DNA from: an uncultured Latescibacterota bacterium
GTDB taxonomy: Bacteria > Latescibacterota > UBA2968 > UBA8231
Length of the DNA: 64,000 nt
Assembly (NCBI GenBank): GCA_958295495.1
Contig: OY282352.1
Span: 1,984,001-2,048,000, forward strand
Direction: 5' to 3'
Shown: positions 1-7,557 of the stretch, one piece after another
How positions within the stretch are numbered: the first letter of the stretch is position 1
How the letters are laid out: the number at the start of each line of letters is the position of its first letter
Made by a program: the position numbers and the translations under genes
Notes under the pieces: generated by a model
The model's database searches: none
What the model saw: the letters and a program-made list of their open reading frames with translations, nothing else
Told to the model about the DNA's origin: nothing

Positions 1-678
1 GATGTTGGTGGCGTCCTCGGCTCGGTCGCGCTCGTTCCAGTCGGTGGGCTTGTTGGCCGCCTGGGGGTCGTGGTTCCAAGTGGGTGCTGTGTTGTCCCGA
101 GTGCGGCGGAAGAGGAACTTGATCATGTGGCGCTTGTGCGGCGAGCGGTTGGCGGCCGTGCCGTGCCACAGGTCGTAGTGCGTGAAGGCCACGGTACCGG
201 CCTTGACCACGAGCGGCACTTGGCCGCGGATGTTGGTGTACGTGGCCATGCGGTCCGTTGGCGCGTTGCGGAACTGGGTGCCGGGGACGATGATCGTCGG
301 CCCCATGTCGGGCGTGACGTCGGTCGGGTAGTACAGCCCCAAGAAGCGGTTGAGCAGTACGTCGCGGTTGTTGAGGCCGTCTTGGTGCCAGCTCATGTGC
401 GGGGAGTTTGGCTGCTTGCAGTGCCAGTGGCGATGCGACTGCACCTCGTAGTCCGGGCCGAGCAGGCTGACGAGCGCGCCGGTGACGGCCGGATGGTCGA
501 GCACTTGCCAGAGTTGGGGCACGGCTTCGGGGATGGCGTCGCCGGGGTTGTAGTCCAAAGCGTCGAGTTGGGCGGCGATGGACTCGTCGAGCCCGGCGGG
601 CAACTCTGGCTCGACGAGGTGGTAGCCGGAGACGAGGAAACGGGCCACTTCGGCGTCGCTGAGCAGATGCTTATCCAT
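1..678 (-). CDS. Phytanoyl-CoA dioxygenase (PhyH) family protein, C-terminus cut by window edge
   Basis: Reading the minus strand from the ATG at 678 gives 226 codons open to the window edge, so the C-terminus is missing. The start has a GGAGG Shine-Dalgarno at 688-692. The protein shows the PhyH double-stranded beta-helix pattern: HQD (H98, D100) for the first two iron ligands, a distal His in WHGTAANRS (H172), and a following basic stretch with R183 that could bind 2-oxoglutarate. The family are Fe(II)/2-oxoglutarate oxygenases that hydroxylate small molecules; the substrate cannot be read here. The ATG lies inside the end of the upstream 94-aa gene (8-nt overlap), which suggests translational coupling. 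It closely resembles the N-terminal half of the PhyH-HEAT protein at 7.6-8.9 kb. Confidence 0.9.
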   Translation of the reverse strand, partial: MDKHLLSDAEVARFLVSGYHLVEPELPAGLDESIAAQLDALDYNPGDAIPEAVPQLWQVLDHPAVTGALVSLLGPDYEVQSHRHWHCKQPNSPHMSWHQDGLNNRDVLLNRFLGLYYPTDVTPDMGPTIIVPGTQFRNAPTDRMATYTNIRGQVPLVVKAGTVAFTHYDLWHGTAANRSPHKRHMIKFLFRRTRDNTAPTWNHDPQAANKPTDWNERDRAEDATNI

Positions 679-955
679 CGGCGATAACCTCCATTTTCTG
701 TAGGATGAACTCATAGCCTATCACGTCCAACTCCCTGTCGTCGAACGGGGCCTGTAAGTGAGGGAATTGGACGATTTGCCAGCCATCAACTACGGCGTCG
801 TGTACGGTTTCGTAGGGCCAATCGGGTGCTGATTCGGCGCGAATTTCGGGCACGAAGCCCGCGACCGGCTCGATGAGCGTTAGGCCGATGATGTTGGACA
901 TGACGCTAGGGGTGCGCGCCTGCAGGTAGAGCAGGCGTTGGCGGGGTGCGTCCAT
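671..955 (-). CDS. Small unknown protein (94 aa) coupled to PhyH
   Basis: This short acidic soluble protein has no signal peptide or membrane segment. I recognise no family. It is rich in aromatic and acidic residues and has a central PDWPYETVHDAVVDGW stretch. Its stop codon lies 8 nt inside the start of the PhyH gene, and the codon use looks like that of the neighbours, so it is probably a real gene translated together with PhyH. It could be a partner or accessory of the dioxygenase, but only position supports this. Confidence 0.6.
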   Translation of the reverse strand: MDAPRQRLLYLQARTPSVMSNIIGLTLIEPVAGFVPEIRAESAPDWPYETVHDAVVDGWQIVQFPHLQAPFDDRELDVIGYEFILQKMEVIADG

Positions 956-1099
956 TGGGGTTGAATCACTCCTGCAATGCGGTGAGATGCTTAATATAGC
1001 CTAGCGGTGTGTAGCGGCCAATGACGCCTCTTGATAGTAGCTCCCCTCTTTCTTAGCTTGCCCTGCCGCACGGAATTCTACTACTGGGGAAAATAGAAG

Positions 1100-2071
1100 A
1101 TGCAGTACAATACCCTAGGCCGCACGGGCGTCAAAGTGTCTGCCCTGTGCTACGGCACTATGGCCTTTGGCGGCGATGCGGACGAGGCAACCTCCGGGCA
1201 GATGTACCGCTACTGCCGCGAGTTGGGGATCAATTTCTTCGACACGGCCAATGTCTATTCCAGCGGGCGTTCCGAGGAGATCTTGGGCCGGTTGATCCAA
1301 GGCGAGCGCGACGAGTTGGTCATCACTTCAAAAGTCTGCGGCCCAATGGGCGATGGCCCCAACGACCGGGGCTTGTCGCGGCGGCATATTGTGCAGGCCG
1401 TAGAGGCCAGTCTCAGGCGGTTGCAGACGGACCGCCTCGACCTCTACTTCGTCCACAACTTCGACGAAGATACGCCGATGGAAGAAACCCTCGCCGCGCT
1501 CGACGACCTAGTGCGCGGCGGCAAAATCCTCTACCCGGCCGCGAGCAACTGGGCCGCTTGGCAGATTGCCAAGGCCCTCGGCCTCTGCGCCCGCGAGGGG
1601 CTGGCGCAGTTTGCGTGCATTCAGCCCATGTACAACTTGGCCAAGCGGCAAGTGGAGGTAGAAATCCTGCCGCTGGCTCGCTCAGAAGGCTTGGGCGTGA
1701 TCACCTATAGCCCCCTAGGCGGCGGCTTGCTGACCGGCAAGTACGGGATTGACAAGTGGCCCGAACAGGGTCGTCTCTTGCAGCAGGACAACTACATCAA
1801 GCGCTACGCCAACCCCGTGTTCTACGAAGTCGCCGAGTGCTTCGTGCGCTATGCCGGCGACAAGGGCGTGCATCCGGCGACTTTGGCCGTCGCTTGGGTC
1901 ATGGGGCACACAGATGTGACCGCGCCGATTATCGGCGGCCGCGACCTAGACCAGCTAAAGCCGTCGCTCGCCGCGCTCGACTTTGCCCTATCGGCCGAGA
2001 TGCGTGCCGAGGTGTCGGCACTTTCGGTCGCGCCGCCGCCAGCCACCGACCGCGATGAGGTACAGACCTAA
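1100..2071 (+). CDS. Aldo/keto reductase
   Basis: A 323-aa NADPH-dependent oxidoreductase with the TIM-barrel AKR pattern. It starts with the family signature YNTLGRTGVKVS. The catalytic tetrad is recognisable as D48 and Y53 (FDTANVYSSGRSEE), K78 (VITSKV) and H119 (YFVHNFDED). Length is normal for the family. The gene is followed after 13 bases by an HpcH/HpaI aldolase, so the two probably act in one carbohydrate or aldehyde pathway. It is divergent from the small gene ending the PhyH pair, with 144 bases between. The substrate is unknown. Confidence 0.9.
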   Translation: MQYNTLGRTGVKVSALCYGTMAFGGDADEATSGQMYRYCRELGINFFDTANVYSSGRSEEILGRLIQGERDELVITSKVCGPMGDGPNDRGLSRRHIVQAVEASLRRLQTDRLDLYFVHNFDEDTPMEETLAALDDLVRGGKILYPAASNWAAWQIAKALGLCAREGLAQFACIQPMYNLAKRQVEVEILPLARSEGLGVITYSPLGGGLLTGKYGIDKWPEQGRLLQQDNYIKRYANPVFYEVAECFVRYAGDKGVHPATLAVAWVMGHTDVTAPIIGGRDLDQLKPSLAALDFALSAEMRAEVSALSVAPPPATDRDEVQT

Positions 2072-2084
2072 AAGGAAAGGAACC

Positions 2085-2873
2085 ATGAGACCCAACAAGC
2101 TGCGCGAAAAGCTCAACGCCGGCGAGCCAACGCTCGCCACCCACATCCACACCACTTGGCCTTCGGTCGTCGAGGCCCTAGGGCATACCGGCGCGTACGA
2201 CTACGTGGAATTTGTCGCCGAGTACGCCCCCTTTGACCTGCACGACTTGGACAACCTCGCCCGAGCCGCCGAGCTATGGGATTTGGGAATGATGATCAAG
2301 GTCGATGCCGAAAACCGCGCTTATGTGGCCCAACGGGCCATCGGGTCGGGCTTCGGCAGCGTGCTCTTTGCCGACGTGCGCGACCCGGACGACGCGCGGG
2401 CCTGTGTGCGCTGCGTACGCGCCGACGCGCCCGGGGACGAAGGCACCTATGGGGTAGCCATGCGGCGTTTCGCCTATATGGCCTATGGCGGCACCCCAGA
2501 GTACGTCCAAGCTCTGCGCGACGTGGTCGTGGTTTTGATGATCGAAAAGAACAGTGCCGTCGCCGACTTAGAGGCCATGCTCTCGATAGAAGGGGTCGAG
2601 ATGGTCCAGTGGGGAGGGGCCGATTACTCCATGAGCGTCGGCAAGGCCGGCCAGCGCGGTGCGCCAGAAATTGCCGCAGCCGAAGAAAAGGTATTTAAGA
2701 CGGCCTTGGAAATGGGCGTACATCCGCGCGCCGAGATCAACACAGCCGACGACGCCAAGCGCTATCTCGACATGGGGGTGCGGCACTTCTGCGTCGGCAC
2801 GGATATAGCGGTGCTATACGGGTATTGGCGCGACCAAGGCGATGCGATGCGGCGGGCGTTGGAGGGCGAGTAG
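2085..2873 (+). CDS. HpcH/HpaI-type 2-oxo acid aldolase
   Basis: A 262-aa protein; the ATG at 2085 follows AAAGGAAAGG directly after the aldo/keto reductase stop, which decides the start over longer in-frame options. It opens MRPNKLREKL, as does the paralogue at 2.9-3.7 kb (MKPNKVKRTL). It belongs to the class II pyruvate aldolase / citrate lyase beta superfamily, whose members cleave 2-keto-3-deoxy acids to pyruvate and an aldehyde using a divalent metal. The typical WGGADYSMSVG segment stands where relatives have the IGPxDLS loop, and VGTDIAVL occurs near the end. The usual EH pair after the first strand is replaced by VEFVAEYAPFD, so its chemistry may be modified. A terminator follows. Confidence 0.82.
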   Translation: MRPNKLREKLNAGEPTLATHIHTTWPSVVEALGHTGAYDYVEFVAEYAPFDLHDLDNLARAAELWDLGMMIKVDAENRAYVAQRAIGSGFGSVLFADVRDPDDARACVRCVRADAPGDEGTYGVAMRRFAYMAYGGTPEYVQALRDVVVVLMIEKNSAVADLEAMLSIEGVEMVQWGGADYSMSVGKAGQRGAPEIAAAEEKVFKTALEMGVHPRAEINTADDAKRYLDMGVRHFCVGTDIAVLYGYWRDQGDAMRRALEGE

Positions 2874-2904
2874 GCCAGCGACTCTGCTGGTGGACTAACG
2901 ATGT

Positions 2905-2936
2905 GGCCCGCCCTTGCCCGGCGGGCCTTTTTATTT
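2905..2936 (+). terminator. Rho-independent terminator
   Basis: GGCCCGCC (2905-2912) and GGCGGGCC (2920-2927) form a perfect 8-bp stem with a 7-nt loop, followed by TTTTTATTTT. It lies 32 bases after the aldolase stop and ends the aldo/keto reductase-aldolase operon. The T tract follows the hairpin only in the plus direction. Confidence 0.9.
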
Positions 2937-3718
2937 TAGCGCGGCCAGACGCTCGTCCGCAGCCCTTCAATGCCTTGGGCCAAGGCGCGGCGGTAGAGCC
3001 ACAAATCGCCGCCATAAGCTATGCAGCGAAAGCCTCGGCCCAGCATCTCAGTTCCTTCCTCGATGGTATTGACCAAGTAACCCGCGGCCTTGCCGTGGTG
3101 CTCGCAGGCAGCAACTACGCGCTCAAGGGCGGCGGTGAATTCGGGGTGGTCAAACTGCCCGGGAATTCCCAAGAAGTTGCTCAAGTCGAAACCCCCTATC
3201 CACAGTACATCAATCCCTTCTACGGCGGCGATGCGATCGACGTTTTCGAGCCCGGGGCGATTTTCGATCTGAGCGATTAGCAGGCCCTCGGTATTGGCGT
3301 GTTCGATCTTGCCGACGATAGAGCCTTGGGCGAAGTGGTCGTGGGCGATTTGAAAAGCTGCGCCGCGCTGGCCAATGGGCGGGTACTTGCCCGACTGCAC
3401 GATGACCTCGGCTTGCTGCGCGTCGCTGACCATCGGCACCATGACGCCGCGGGCCCCGACATCGAGGACGCGGGCGATGAAGTGATATTGGGTCGCCGGT
3501 ACTCGCACAAGAGGCTCGATGTGGTCGGCGTTGGTAGTGGCAATCAGGTCGCGCACCGTCTCGACGCTCCAGCCGGTGTGCTCCATGTCGTACATGATGA
3601 ATTCGGCACCAGCCTCGGCAGAGAGGCGGGCAATGCCCGGGGTGCAAAACTCGAAGGTCATGGTGCCAATGACCGTGCCGCCTTCTTTGAGGGTGCGCTT
3701 GACTTTGTTGGGTTTCAT
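2936..3718 (-). CDS. HpcH/HpaI aldolase family protein
   Basis: A 260-aa class II aldolase. The family signature YDMEHTGWS (residues 43-51) provides the catalytic His, LVRVP the substrate-binding Arg, AQIENRPGLENVDRIAAVEG the metal-binding Glu region, and WIGGFDLSNFLG the second metal ligand loop. It is predicted to cleave a 2-keto-3-deoxy acid retro-aldol fashion to pyruvate and an aldehyde, in the cytosol. Its ATG overlaps the stop of the upstream dehydrogenase by 4 nt (ATGA), so the two are an operon. It converges on another aldolase operon, with the two genes ending 62 bases apart. Confidence 0.92.
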   Translation of the reverse strand: MKPNKVKRTLKEGGTVIGTMTFEFCTPGIARLSAEAGAEFIMYDMEHTGWSVETVRDLIATTNADHIEPLVRVPATQYHFIARVLDVGARGVMVPMVSDAQQAEVIVQSGKYPPIGQRGAAFQIAHDHFAQGSIVGKIEHANTEGLLIAQIENRPGLENVDRIAAVEGIDVLWIGGFDLSNFLGIPGQFDHPEFTAALERVVAACEHHGKAAGYLVNTIEEGTEMLGRGFRCIAYGGDLWLYRRALAQGIEGLRTSVWPR

Positions 3719-4758
3719 CCGATAGCTCGATAGCGGTTCAGTTTTTCTTTAAGACGGGGGTGCTCGGCAGCTTGGGGGTTGACCGTGTATTCGGGCAAGC
3801 GACCGGAGGCGACCGATAGGATGCTGCGGCAGGCGCTGCGGCCGATGAGGCGGAAGCACTCGTCGGTCCAGCAAAGCCCGTGCGGGGCGACGATGGTCTG
3901 GTCGGTGAGTGCCAGCACCGGCTCGTCCCGGGATACAGGCTCTGTTTCAAAGACGTCGAGGCCGGCACCGGCGATCTGCCCTCGTTGGAGGGCGCGGGTG
4001 AGTGCTTGCTGATCGACGATGGGGCCCCGGGCCGCATTGATGAGGTAGGCGCTTTCCTTCATCAGCGAGAGCTCGCGCTCGCCGATGAGGTGATGGGTCT
4101 CCTCGGTGAGGGCGCAGCAGATGCAGACGTAGTCTGCGCGTTGCAGCAACTGGTCGAGCTCGACCAGTTCGGCACCAGCGGCGTGTGCCTGTGCAGGAGC
4201 GACGAAAGGGTCGGCGGCAATGCAGCGAATGCCGAAGGGCTTGGCTAAGGTGCAGATCTCACGGCCGATATTGCCTAGGCCGACCAGCCCCAGTGTGCGG
4301 CCGGTGACGCCCATGCCCATATAGTCGAGGCGCTCGTTCCAACGCCCTTCGCGCACCAAGCGATCCTTGGCCAGCATCTTGTGGCTGAGGGCGAGGAGGT
4401 ACGTCAGAGCCATGACCGCCACGGGCCGGCGCACGCCGTCGGGGGTGATCGTCAAGAGCACGCCCTGCTCGTTGCAAGCCGCGACGTCGACGCTGTCGTA
4501 GCCGACGCCGAAGCGAGCGACGAGCGCCAGCTTATCTGCTCCTTGCAAGGTCTCGGTACTAACTATCGAGGCAAGAACCAACAGGGCGTCGTAGCCGCGG
4601 ATCTGGTCGGGCCGCAGTTCGGCGGTGTTTTCCGCTAGAAACTCCCACTTGACCTTTGGGGATTCGTCGAGCAGGTCGAGGCCAATATCGCCGAAGCCGA
4701 GGGTGCCGTCGGCCTTGAGAAAGTCGCGGGTGACGCCTATGCGAAAAATTGCAGTCAT
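3715..4758 (-). CDS. D-isomer-specific 2-hydroxyacid dehydrogenase
   Basis: A 347-aa NAD-dependent dehydrogenase. The start at 4758 (MTAIFRIGVTRDF) fits the family; 36 upstream in-frame codons look unlike it. Visible parts are the nucleotide-binding LGLVGLGNIGREI loop, the catalytic Arg in NAARGPIVD, the Glu in LDVFETEPV, and the His in VAPHGLCWT. Its relatives include phosphoglycerate and glyoxylate/hydroxypyruvate reductases. Coupled by a 4-nt overlap to an HpcH/HpaI aldolase, it probably oxidises or reduces a sugar-derived hydroxy acid in the same pathway. Confidence 0.9.
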   Translation of the reverse strand: MTAIFRIGVTRDFLKADGTLGFGDIGLDLLDESPKVKWEFLAENTAELRPDQIRGYDALLVLASIVSTETLQGADKLALVARFGVGYDSVDVAACNEQGVLLTITPDGVRRPVAVMALTYLLALSHKMLAKDRLVREGRWNERLDYMGMGVTGRTLGLVGLGNIGREICTLAKPFGIRCIAADPFVAPAQAHAAGAELVELDQLLQRADYVCICCALTEETHHLIGERELSLMKESAYLINAARGPIVDQQALTRALQRGQIAGAGLDVFETEPVSRDEPVLALTDQTIVAPHGLCWTDECFRLIGRSACRSILSVASGRLPEYTVNPQAAEHPRLKEKLNRYRAIG

Positions 4759-4958
4759 GGCGACAAACAAGATAGGGCCTGACGGGCAGCTATCAAGGGG
4801 GGAGTCGGCTGTATGTATAGGACAGGGATCACATTGTCTGCCATTAGATACAGAAAGGGGCTGCACAACAGCGATCCCGTCAGAGAAAAAAGGTGGTTCG
4901 CATTTTGCTTATCTGTTCCTGTTGCCTACTTTAACCCTAATCAAGGAGCAATACTGGG

Positions 4959-5876
4959 ATGGCCCCTGAAACATCTGAGATAACCACCCGCGACGTATTA
5001 CAGCAGATCAACCGCCGCTTGGAGTTGATTGAAAGCGACGTGCGAGCCGTCAGTGAGAAGCTGGATGTGTCGGTTCAAGTTCTGCATGAGAAGCAGGATG
5101 CGTCGGTTCAGACGCTGCACGATAAGAGTGCCACGTCAGTTCGGACGCTGCATGATAAGATTGACACGTCGGTTCAGACGCTTCGCGATGAGAGTGCCGC
5201 TTCGTATCGGGGTCTGCATGACAAGATCGACACGTCGGTTCAGACGTTGCGCGACGAAAGTGCCGCTTCGTATCGGGGTCTGCATGATAAGATCGACACG
5301 TCGGTTCAGACGTTGCGCGACGAAAGTGCCGCTTCGGCTCAGACGCTCCACGAGAAGCAGGATGCGTCGGCTCAGACGCTGCATGATAAGATTGACACGT
5401 CGGTTCAGACGCTTCGCGACGAGAGTGCCGCTTCGTATCGGGGTCTGCATAAGAAGATCGACGCGTCGGCTCAGACGCTGCATGATAAGATCGACACGTC
5501 GGTTCAGACGCTTCGCGACGAGAGTGCCGCTTCGTATCGGGGTCTGCATGATAAGATCGACACGTCGGCTCAGACGTTGCGCGATGAGAGTGCCGCGTCG
5601 GCTCAGACGCTCCATGAGAAGCAGGATGCGTCGGCTCAGACGCTGCATGATAAGATTGACACGTCGGTTCAGACGTTGCGCGACGAGAGTGCCGCGTCGT
5701 ATCGGGGTCTGCATGACAAGATCGACGCGTCAGAGCGCAATCTGCACAATAAATACGATGCGACCGTGCGCGACTTCCACGACAAGCTCGGCACCTATTT
5801 CCGCTGGACCATCGGCATCGTCCTAGCTAGCTGGTTGTCCACCATGGGCGCGATCCTGTTCAAAGGATCCTTGTAG
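4959..5876 (+). CDS. Hendecad-repeat coiled-coil stalk protein with C-terminal membrane anchor
   Basis: A 305-aa protein; AAGGAG at 4943-4948 supports the ATG at 4959. Residues 1-36 are an ordinary amphipathic helix. Residues 37-278 are about 22 consecutive 11-residue units of the kind TSVQTLRDESA / ASYRGLHDKID / ASAQTLHEKQD. The constant Leu at unit position 6 and small or aliphatic residue at position 3 give the 11-residue (hendecad) periodicity of a right-handed coiled coil about 240 residues long. The C-terminus (WTIGIVLASWLSTMGAILF) is one hydrophobic membrane segment with a short tail. There is no N-terminal signal peptide, so it is likely tail-anchored with the rod in the cytoplasm. 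I recognise no named family. Confidence 0.8.
   Translation: MAPETSEITTRDVLQQINRRLELIESDVRAVSEKLDVSVQVLHEKQDASVQTLHDKSATSVRTLHDKIDTSVQTLRDESAASYRGLHDKIDTSVQTLRDESAASYRGLHDKIDTSVQTLRDESAASAQTLHEKQDASAQTLHDKIDTSVQTLRDESAASYRGLHKKIDASAQTLHDKIDTSVQTLRDESAASYRGLHDKIDTSAQTLRDESAASAQTLHEKQDASAQTLHDKIDTSVQTLRDESAASYRGLHDKIDASERNLHNKYDATVRDFHDKLGTYFRWTIGIVLASWLSTMGAILFKGSL
5067..5792 (+). repeat. Tandem 33-bp coding repeats (about 22 units)
   Basis: The hendecads are encoded by near-identical 33-bp units, and pairs form 66-bp blocks (TSVQTLRDESA plus ASYRGLHDKID) that recur with only single-base changes. The nucleotide identity suggests recent expansion by slippage or unequal recombination, so copy number is probably variable between strains. 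The repeat is coding throughout and is not a CRISPR array: it has no spacers. Confidence 0.9.
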
Positions 5877-5928
5877 CCGACCCTTCTTCCTAGTTCCTGC
5901 GCTTGCCCTCGGCCTTCATGCCGCCTCG

Positions 5929-7449
5929 CTAGTCGTGCCGCAACCCCTCGCGCTCCATCCACAAGCGCAAGATGCGCGGTGCTTGCCGCAGATAGTAGAG
6001 ATAGGGCCGATCCTGCCAATGCTTTTTGGCGGTGCGCTTGTTGTCGTGAGGGTGCATGTTGTACTTCCCCCGATAATCGATGACGGTCTTCTCGTGGTTG
6101 TCGAGGGCAATGGTCAGAATGCGCTGCGGCAGCTTGGCCGGGTAGGTTAGCTGCATCGACCACACGGACCGCTCGCCCTCCGAGCAGTGCCGGGCATACG
6201 AGGCGGCGCAGTGGTGCATGACGCGCCCTTCGGCTAGCAGGTCGAGCGCGGTGCATAACTCGCGTATCGACCACCGTACGCGCTCGCCCGAGAATGCGTC
6301 ATCTTCCTCCCACTCGAATCCGCGAAAGCCAGACGCCTCCCACGCATTTTCCTCGCCGAGGGCGTAGTCGTCGGCGTTGAGGTCGCCGTGCCACTCGTCA
6401 ACCAAGCGCAGCAGCTTGGTGATGCTGCGGCCCTTCATCGAGAAGTTGGGCTGAGCCGGCGGCCCCTCAATGAACTGGCCGTTGGGGCCGGGCAATTGCT
6501 GGGGCACGAATTTCTGGTAGTGGATATAATCGACAATTGGGCCGATGTAGGTGGGTTCCAGCATGGGTTGGTTGGCAAAAAAGAGCATCACTGTCTCCCA
6601 GAACGGCTCGTCTCGCTGGTAGTCCTTCAGGCGCGTGGATAAAACGGCCCAACATGTGCGTCCACCCATGCCGGCGAATTGCGCCCAACGCAGAGCGCGC
6701 GAAATCGGCCAGTGCCGATTGGCGGCGGGAAAAAGGTGCGCCATGCGCTTGGTCAGCCGCAGCGGCAAGTCGGCCTTGCGGATGTTCTGGCCGATGCCGA
6801 TGTGCTTGAACCACTCCTGCTCGTGGTGCGCTGTCGAAAGGTCTCCTTGGAGGAAGGCGGTGTCCATAAAAGGCGGCACCTCGTAGCGGGCCAGCAGATG
6901 CCGAGTGAGGCTGCGGAACTGCGCCCGAGGGCTGAGGAGGTCGGTGCGCCACTCCTCGACGGGCCGGAGCCAATCGCCGTAGTGGCGGGCAAGTTGACCG
7001 AGGGCGTCCTCGTAGTTGTTGCCCTCTTCGCGCGTCCGATTGAGGAATCCCGTTTTGAGGCCGAGGAGGTCGGCGCGTCGCTCTATGTGCTTGAGCAGGC
7101 GATAGAGAGCTTGACGGCGCTTGGGATCTTCGGTCGCGGCGAAGAGCGCGACGAGCTTCCGGCTGAGCGGGTACGTCTCATCTGGAGGGATTTCGCCGCG
7201 GAAGGCCCGGTCGATGAGGCGGGCGCGTCCCGGGGTGTGGCTGCGGCCGGGGTGTGGCGCGACCGGCCGCAAGGTGTCGGCGGCGAGTTGGCGCTCGATT
7301 GCGAGCTGGTTTTCGGTTTTGTCGCGCTGGATCGCTAGGCCGTTTTTGCGGCACCAGATGATATAGCTCGAAAGGGACGGGAAGCCGAGTGTTGCGGCGT
7401 AGTGTCGGAGGGCGTCGTCAAACGCTGGTCGGGCCGATGCAGTCGGCAT
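5929..7449 (-). CDS. PcfJ-domain-like protein
   Basis: A 506-aa protein; AGGAAA six bases before the ATG at 7449 decides the start. The C-terminal third has the pattern of PcfJ-like proteins: LLAEGRVMHHCAASYARHC, then SVWSMQLT, PQRILTIALDN and VIDYRGKYNMHP, that is, a conserved HHC motif followed by beta strands and a GxxN turn. The N-terminal part is alpha-helical and charged, with no membrane segment. PcfJ was named from a conjugative plasmid; its molecular role is unknown. No conjugation genes are nearby. It converges on the stalk-protein gene. Confidence 0.72.
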   Translation of the reverse strand: MPTASARPAFDDALRHYAATLGFPSLSSYIIWCRKNGLAIQRDKTENQLAIERQLAADTLRPVAPHPGRSHTPGRARLIDRAFRGEIPPDETYPLSRKLVALFAATEDPKRRQALYRLLKHIERRADLLGLKTGFLNRTREEGNNYEDALGQLARHYGDWLRPVEEWRTDLLSPRAQFRSLTRHLLARYEVPPFMDTAFLQGDLSTAHHEQEWFKHIGIGQNIRKADLPLRLTKRMAHLFPAANRHWPISRALRWAQFAGMGGRTCWAVLSTRLKDYQRDEPFWETVMLFFANQPMLEPTYIGPIVDYIHYQKFVPQQLPGPNGQFIEGPPAQPNFSMKGRSITKLLRLVDEWHGDLNADDYALGEENAWEASGFRGFEWEEDDAFSGERVRWSIRELCTALDLLAEGRVMHHCAASYARHCSEGERSVWSMQLTYPAKLPQRILTIALDNHEKTVIDYRGKYNMHPHDNKRTAKKHWQDRPYLYYLRQAPRILRLWMEREGLRHD

Positions 7450-7557
7450 GGGCACTTTCCTGAGAAGGGCTAGAAAGTAAAAGGCGCAGCAAGGGCGCAA
7501 TCATGTCAACGAGAAAATCTCGGAGCGGCCTCGTAATAAGTGAGCATCGGCAAAGCG

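Noticed and set aside
70..687. 205-codon plus-strand frame
   Set aside because: It lies antisense to the PhyH gene, whose minus-strand frame has all catalytic motifs and a ribosome site.
5136..5714. Long open frame on the minus strand in the repeat
   Set aside because: It is the antisense shadow of the repeated units; Arg-rich translation and no ribosome site.
5067..5792. Possible CRISPR array
   Set aside because: The 33-bp repeats are continuous coding hendecads without spacers.
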